Assembly: GCF_001182045.1 (NCBI RefSeq)
Contig: NZ_CVTY01000007.1
Coordinates: 806,001 to 870,000 of the forward strand
Reading direction: 5' to 3'
Length of the DNA stretch: 64,000 nt
DNA from: Dakarella massiliensis
GTDB taxonomy: Bacteria > Pseudomonadota > Gammaproteobacteria > Burkholderiales > Burkholderiaceae_F
The position numbers and the translations under genes were made by a program. The notes below the pieces were generated by a model, which made no database searches, was not told the DNA's origin, and saw only the letters and a list, made by a program, of their open reading frames with translations. Shown piece by piece: positions 59,209 through 64,000 of this stretch. Each line of letters opens with the position of its first letter. The first letter of the stretch is position 1.

Positions 59209-60276
59209 ATGTCCACTGCCTATTACCTGCTCCCCGGTGCCCGTCTGCCGAAGGACGTCGCTCCCGCTGTCATTCCTCGAATCGACCGGTCGCTCCTCGA
59301 CCCCATCCTGGAAGGGCTCGGTGCCCCTGTCTGCCAGAGGCTCGCCGAGGGGCTGACGCTGCCCTTTGCCCGCTGCACCCATCACCTCTGGTTCTGGGGC
59401 GTGGTGCCGCGCGGCAAGACCACTCCGGCTCACGCGGCCTACGTGTGGCTCGAGGATCATGGTCCGACGCTCGGGACAGAAATCTGGTCCGTGACACCCT
59501 GCGTTGAGGAGAACGGTGTTTACCGGTCGCTCGGCAGCGATCCCCTCACCGCGGAAGAAATCGACCGCTGCTCGGAACCGCTCCGGAAGACGCTCGCGAA
59601 ATTCGGCTTCGTGCTCCAGCAGTGGGATACGCTCTGGTACGCCACCCGCATGAAGGACTGGGAGGCCGTGCTCCGCCCCTGGGAATGCCAGAACGGCATG
59701 GGGCTGGATGAAGGCGCGATCGCGGGTGACCGCGATATGGCGCTTGAGTGCCTCAGGGCATGCGCCGAAACGATGGCCGGCACCGAGGTGACCGCGGACC
59801 GGAAGGCCGCAGGCCGCCCCGCTCCGAACGCGGTCTGGATCGCGGGAGGCGGGCGTCAGATCCGCTTCTATCCTCCGACCCTGATCCGCGCCGTGATGTC
59901 TGACGAGCCTGTCCTCCGCAGCTGGGCGATGGAGGCCGGAATGCTCTGTCAGTTTGTGAGCCACACGACAGGAAAAACGTGGCCTGAGGAAGCCGCCCCC
60001 GGCGACATGATCGCCGTGATCAGTGACCTCTGGGAACCGTGGCTCCGGGGGGACTGGGACGCGTGGCTCGCCGCGCTCCCTGGTGTTGCCTCCAAGATCG
60101 CGGAACTGAAGGCCGCCGCTATCGCGCGGAAGACTGAAAGCACTGCTATCGTAGCCTGCGGCCTCGGCACCACCGCGACGCTCCTCCCCAAAACCGAAGG
60201 ACTGAAGAGCCGATTCCTCAGCCGGTTTGCCAAAAAGACGCCCCCCGACTACTCCTGGCTCACGGATTCAGACTGA
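59209..60276 (+). CDS. Unknown protein upstream of recJ (RpfE-type)
   Basis: 355 residues. No enzyme motif recognised. It is Trp-rich with HHLWFWGVVPRG and VWIAGGGRQIRFYPP, patterns found in the betaproteobacterial proteins encoded before recJ that are sometimes called regulatory protein RpfE type or phosphoglycerate mutase-like. No signal peptide or TM helix is apparent. It starts 118 bp after the divergent lolC/E gene start and ends 7 bp before recJ. Confidence 0.7.
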   Translation: MSTAYYLLPGARLPKDVAPAVIPRIDRSLLDPILEGLGAPVCQRLAEGLTLPFARCTHHLWFWGVVPRGKTTPAHAAYVWLEDHGPTLGTEIWSVTPCVEENGVYRSLGSDPLTAEEIDRCSEPLRKTLAKFGFVLQQWDTLWYATRMKDWEAVLRPWECQNGMGLDEGAIAGDRDMALECLRACAETMAGTEVTADRKAAGRPAPNAVWIAGGGRQIRFYPPTLIRAVMSDEPVLRSWAMEAGMLCQFVSHTTGKTWPEEAAPGDMIAVISDLWEPWLRGDWDAWLAALPGVASKIAELKAAAIARKTESTAIVACGLGTTATLLPKTEGLKSRFLSRFAKKTPPDYSWLTDSD

Positions 60277-60283
60277 AAACACT

Positions 60284-61999
60284 ATGAAGACCCGCTTTAT
60301 TACCCGACACTACGATCCGGCCGCCGCCGCAAGGCTGCAGTCGGAAGGTTTCTCCCGTCCTCTCGCTCAGGTGCTTGCCGGGAGGCGGATTGTCGGGAGA
60401 AGCGAAATGGAAACGGGGCTCGCCGGGCTGATTCCGCCCACGGCGCTTCCGCACGCGGCAAAGGCTGCGTCAATGCTTGCGGACGCCCTGGAGAAAGGGG
60501 AATCGGTTGCCGTTGTCGGCGACTATGACTGTGACGGGGCAACGGCGAGCACGGTTGCGTATAAGGGGCTGCGGCTTCTCGGGTTCCGGCCGGAGAAAGT
60601 GTCCTGGTTCATTCCGGACCGCATGTCGATGGGCTACGGGCTCTCCCCTGTGGTGGTTGACGCGCTCACTGAAAAATACGGCCGCCCTGACATCATTCTC
60701 ACCGTGGATAACGGCATGGGAAGCGTGGAAGGCGTGGCGCGCGCAAACCAGCTCGGTATCCGCGTGATCGTGACAGATCACCATCTCCCGGGCGAATACC
60801 TCCCTGCCGCGGCCTGCATCGTGAATCCGAACGGACCTGACAGCGCCGGAGCGCCGGGGAACCTCGCCGGTGTCGGCGTGATCTTCTACGTTCTGATCGC
60901 GCTCCGCGCGGAGCTTCGGGCCCGCGGCGCCTTCGCGGCCGGACAGCAGCCGAAGCTCTCCAGGCTCCTTGACCTTGTCGCGCTCGGGACCGTGGCGGAT
61001 GTTGTACCGCTCGACCGCAATAACCGCATTCTTGTGGCGCAGGGGCTGAAGCGGCTCCGGAGCGGCACGGGAAGCGCGGGACTCACTGCGCTTTACACAC
61101 TTGCGAATCAGAATAAGCGCGATATTTCCCAGATCTCGGTCCGCGACCTCGGCTTCACGCTTGCGCCCCGGATCAATGCCGCCGGCCGTATCGCCAATAT
61201 GGAGATCGGGATCCAGTGCCTGCTCGCGGGAGAGGAGAACGCCGCCGAGCTTGCTTCGCAGCTCGAAGACATCAATGATCAGCGGAAGGCGCTCGAACGC
61301 AGCATGCAGGAAGAAGCGCTGGATTCGCTCTCCGACGCCGATATCGAACACCGCATGAGCCTCGTGCTCAGCCACCCGGACTGGCATCAGGGGCTTGTCG
61401 GCCTTGTCGCGAGCCGCGTGAAGGAACGGACTCACCGCCCGGTGATCGCCTTCGCGCCGACCAAAAACGGCCTTCTCCGCGGCTCGGGCCGCTCGATCCC
61501 AGGGCTTCACCTCCGATACTGCCTCTCGCGGATTGACACAATGTTCCCGGGGCTGATTCTTCGCTACGGCGGCCACGCGCTCGCCGCGGGTCTCACGATC
61601 CGGGGGGACGGCCTTGAGCAGTTCCGCGACGCGTTTGAAAAGGTGGTATCGGAAAATATTTCACCTGAGCTTCTCACGGAAGACGTCGTTGTGGACGGAG
61701 CGCTCGCGCCTGAGGAGATTTCCTTCGGCCTCATCCGGGAAATTGATTCAGTCGTCTGGGGACAGTCCTTTGAGGCGCCGCTTTTCGCGAATGAATTCGA
61801 TATCGTCAGCCAAACCCCGCTCCGGAGCGGCGAGCATCTCAAAGCGACCGTGTCGACCGCGGGTCAGCATTTCGACGCCATCTTCTTCCGCCGCAGCACG
61901 CCGCTTCCGGACCGCGTGAAGCTCGCCTATCGGCTGGACATGAACGAGTGGAAGGGCCGGAAGTCGCTCCAGCTCATGATTGAAAACGCTGAGGAGTAG
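60284..61999 (+). CDS. recJ: Single-stranded-DNA exonuclease RecJ
   Basis: 571 residues from the ATG at 60284. DHH-family motifs: [12 protein letters not shown] (metal site), [25 protein letters not shown], the DHHA1 motif [10 protein letters not shown] near the C-terminus, and an OB-fold end. It degrades single-stranded DNA 5' to 3' in recombination and mismatch repair. Confidence 0.97.
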   Translation: MKTRFITRHYDPAAAARLQSEGFSRPLAQVLAGRRIVGRSEMETGLAGLIPPTALPHAAKAASMLADALEKGESVAVVGDYDCDGATASTVAYKGLRLLGFRPEKVSWFIPDRMSMGYGLSPVVVDALTEKYGRPDIILTVDNGMGSVEGVARANQLGIRVIVTDHHLPGEYLPAAACIVNPNGPDSAGAPGNLAGVGVIFYVLIALRAELRARGAFAAGQQPKLSRLLDLVALGTVADVVPLDRNNRILVAQGLKRLRSGTGSAGLTALYTLANQNKRDISQISVRDLGFTLAPRINAAGRIANMEIGIQCLLAGEENAAELASQLEDINDQRKALERSMQEEALDSLSDADIEHRMSLVLSHPDWHQGLVGLVASRVKERTHRPVIAFAPTKNGLLRGSGRSIPGLHLRYCLSRIDTMFPGLILRYGGHALAAGLTIRGDGLEQFRDAFEKVVSENISPELLTEDVVVDGALAPEEISFGLIREIDSVVWGQSFEAPLFANEFDIVSQTPLRSGEHLKATVSTAGQHFDAIFFRRSTPLPDRVKLAYRLDMNEWKGRKSLQLMIENAEE

Positions 62000-62134
62000 G
62001 CGCTCCGCCTCCGTCCTCAGACTGACACGGGGTCAAGGGATTTCACCCGATCCGGTAAGCCCCCGCGCGGCTTTGCGGCGCCCCGTTCTACTTTATAATT
62101 TTCTTTTTTCGTTTCTGTACAGTAAGAGATATAA

Positions 62135-63239
62135 ATGGAAGCTGAACAGCTTAATCAGATCGGGAACAGCATCACCGATCTGGGAGACCGACTTTCCGGT
62201 CTCAGGGGGTATCTTTGACATCGACCTCAAAGCCCGACGTCTTGAAGAACTGAACCGCGAGATCGAGAACCCCGATCTCTGGAATGACCCGAAGCATGCC
62301 GAACAGGTGTCCAAGGAGAAGAAGCTCCTTGAGGATACGGTCGGAACCTACCGCCAGCTTGAGGCCGGCATCCGCGACGCGGGCGAACTCTTCGAGATGA
62401 GCCGCGAGGAAGAAGACTGGGATGCGGTCGCGAGCGTCGGTGAAGACGTGAAGTCGATCGAAAAGAAGGTTGAGCAGCTTGAGTTCAAGCGCATGTTCAA
62501 TAATCCGATGGATTCCTCGAACTGCTACCTTGAAATTCAGGCGGGCGCAGGCGGCACGGAAGCCCAGGACTGGGCCTCGATGCTCGAGCGCATGTATCTG
62601 AAATACACGGAAAGCAAGGGCTTCAGCGTGAAGCTCACGAGCGAAACCGCGGGCGACGTCGCCGGTATCAAGAACTGCTCCATTTATATTCAGGGTGACT
62701 GGGCCTACGGCACGCTCCGCACCGAGACCGGCATTCACCGTCTCGTGCGTAAGAGCCCGTTCGACTCGAACGCCCGCCGTCACACGTCCTTTGCTTCTGT
62801 CTACGTGTACCCCGAAGTCGATGACTCGATTGAGATCGAAATCAATCCGGCCGACCTCCGTATCGACGTGTACCGCGCCTCCGGCGCCGGCGGCCAGCAC
62901 GTTCAGAAAACGGAATCCGCTGTCCGAATCACGCATATCCCGACCGGCATCGTGACGGAGTGCCAGGACGAGCGCTCACAGCATCAGAACAAAGACCGCG
63001 CCATGCAGCAGCTGCGCGCGAAACTCTATGAGTTCGAGATGAACAAGCGCCGCGCCGAGCAGCAGAAGCTGGAAGACGCGAAGGACGACATCGGCTGGGG
63101 CCACCAGATCCGCAGCTACGTGCTCGATCAGAGCCGCATCAAGGATCTGCGTACGAACGTCGAAAACACGAACACCACCGCCGTGCTGAACGGCGACCTC
63201 GATCAGTTCATCGAGGCGAGCCTGAAGCAGGGCGTCTGA
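62135..63239 (+). CDS. prfB: Peptide chain release factor 2, programmed +1 frameshift
   Basis: 367 residues by joining 62135-62215 and 62217-63239. The first 27 codons end CTC AGG GGG TAT CTT TGA C: an AGGGGG Shine-Dalgarno-like word, then CTT TGA C, as in E. coli prfB. When RF2 is scarce, ribosomes slip +1 and read CTT GAC. Domains: [13 protein letters not shown] with the SPF stop-codon reader and [12 protein letters not shown] with the GGQ hydrolysis motif. It ends 41 bp before lysS. Confidence 0.97.
62205..62219 (+). promoter_or_regulatory. prfB +1 frameshift signal
   Basis: AGGGGG followed by TAT CTT TGA C: internal Shine-Dalgarno, slippery CTT and in-frame TGA (62216-62218) followed by C. 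It autoregulates RF2 level in nearly all bacteria that keep it. Confidence 0.95.
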
Positions 63240-63280
63240 CGCCTGGCGCTCACGGAATAATTTTTAAATCAGGAACTGAA

Positions 63281-64000
63281 ATGGCTGAAGAACAGAAGAT
63301 TGCGCCGGAAGCGGATTCCGCCGCAGAAGAGAATCACATCATCGCTGAGCGCCGCGCCAAGCTGCAGCTGCTCCGCGACGCGAATGCCGCCTACCCAAAC
63401 GATTTCCGCCGCAAGGACTACTTTGCCGATCTGCACGCGAAGTACGACGCCGAAGACCGAGAAACGTTTGAGTCGTCCGAAAAGGTTGAGGTTCAGACCG
63501 CCGGCCGCATCATGCTGAAGCGCGTGATGGGCAAGGTCTCCTTCCTCACCGTGAAGGACATGACCGGCACGATCCAGTACTTCGTCACGCGCGACGCGCT
63601 CGGCGAAGAGGCTTACAAGAACTTCAAGACCTGGGACGTGGGTGATATCGTCGGCTCCACCGGCTATCTCTTCAAGACGAAGACCGGTGAACTTTCCGTT
63701 CATGTCGAAACGCTTCGCCTTCTCACGAAGTCGATCCGTCCGCTTCCCGATAAGCATAAGGGCATCACGGATCCGGAACTGATCTACCGCCAGCGTTACG
63801 TCGATCTGATGACGAATGACGTGTCGCGCAACCGCTTCATCACGCGTTCCAAGATGATCACGGCGATCCGCGACTTCATGACGCAGCACCGCTTCCTCGA
63901 AGTCGAAACCCCGATGCTGCACCCGATCCCGGGCGGCGCGAACGCGAAGCCCTTCATCACGCATCACAACGCGCTTGACGTTGATCTCTACCTCCGAATC
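63281..64000 (+). CDS. lysS: Lysyl-tRNA synthetase (partial, 5' part)
   Basis: 240 codons from the ATG at 63281 to the window edge, still open. The N-terminal anticodon-binding OB domain (AGRIMLKRVMGKVSFLTVKD, IQYFVTRDAL) is followed by the start of the class II core (DPELIYRQRYVDLM...RFLEVETPMLHPIPGGANA). It charges tRNA-Lys. The prfB-lysS order is common. The rest of the enzyme lies beyond the window. Confidence 0.96.
   Translation, partial: MAEEQKIAPEADSAAEENHIIAERRAKLQLLRDANAAYPNDFRRKDYFADLHAKYDAEDRETFESSEKVEVQTAGRIMLKRVMGKVSFLTVKDMTGTIQYFVTRDALGEEAYKNFKTWDVGDIVGSTGYLFKTKTGELSVHVETLRLLTKSIRPLPDKHKGITDPELIYRQRYVDLMTNDVSRNRFITRSKMITAIRDFMTQHRFLEVETPMLHPIPGGANAKPFITHHNALDVDLYLRI

Noticed and set aside
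1..64000. CRISPR arrays, diversity-generating retroelement or retron
   Set aside because: No regularly spaced direct repeats with unique spacers, no reverse transcriptase and no template/variable repeat pair were seen.

Overview
The window is chromosomal DNA from a GC-rich betaproteobacterium. Gene order (thrS-infC-rpmI-rplT-pheS-pheT-ihfA-merR-tRNA-Pro; surE upstream of an nlpD-like gene; recJ-prfB-lysS), a RelA without HD hydrolase residues and gut-type surface genes suggest Burkholderiales, probably Sutterellaceae; that family call is an inference from memory.

Layout. 1-2.5 kb: host genes on the minus strand (an nlpD-like lipoprotein cut by the window edge, and surE), then an orphan IS607-type serine recombinase gene on the plus strand. 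2.6-42.86 kb: one nearly complete prophage of about 40 kb integrated in the 3' end of a tRNA-Pro(GGG) gene. A degraded copy of the tRNA 3' end and its hairpin marks the left boundary, the integrase gene lies beside the intact tRNA on the right, and three copies of an 11-bp repeat lie just inside the two ends. 42.84-64 kb: host genes, first the translation operon read leftwards (minus), then tRNA-Val, relA, an orphan FixJ-type regulator, a DUF711/ACT pair, tatD, lolD and lolC/E, and finally plus-strand genes: an unknown gene, recJ, prfB (with its programmed +1 frameshift) and the start of lysS.

Prophage. It has a lambda/HK97-type siphovirus plan. The right third holds the switch. A cro-like gene (minus) and a LexA-type cI repressor gene (plus) face away from each other across two operator half-sites, and a full operator dyad sits on a consensus promoter downstream of cI. 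That promoter drives a plus-strand early operon (small leader ORF, membrane protein, Sak4-like ATPase, Gp157, SSB-like protein, DUF3310, AlpA-like excisionase). Left of cro, on the minus strand, come an O-like initiator with internal iterons (putative origin), a DnaB-like helicase, RusA and a Q-like regulator. A terminator follows, then the late operon: HNH nuclease, small and large terminase, portal, protease, capsid, connectors, tail tube, G/GT tail chaperone with a GGGAAAC slippery site, tape measure, M, L, K, I, J, tail fibres, holin, endolysin and embedded Rz/Rz1 spanins. Cargo next to the left end is a large YadA-type trimeric autotransporter and a HicAB pair whose toxin gene is frameshifted. 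ImmA and a two-TM coiled-coil protein sit next to integrase.

The most unusual signals are not ordinary genes. A set of plus-strand hairpin/U-tract units, several behind extended -10 promoters, is dispersed through the minus-strand lysis cassette. A run of hairpins ending in a terminator (36.85-37.09 kb) looks like a structured phage RNA. An antisense gene is broken by a stop at codon 4. An AT-rich unknown gene lies between tail fibres and holin, and the adhesin carries a coiled-coil tail beyond its barrel.
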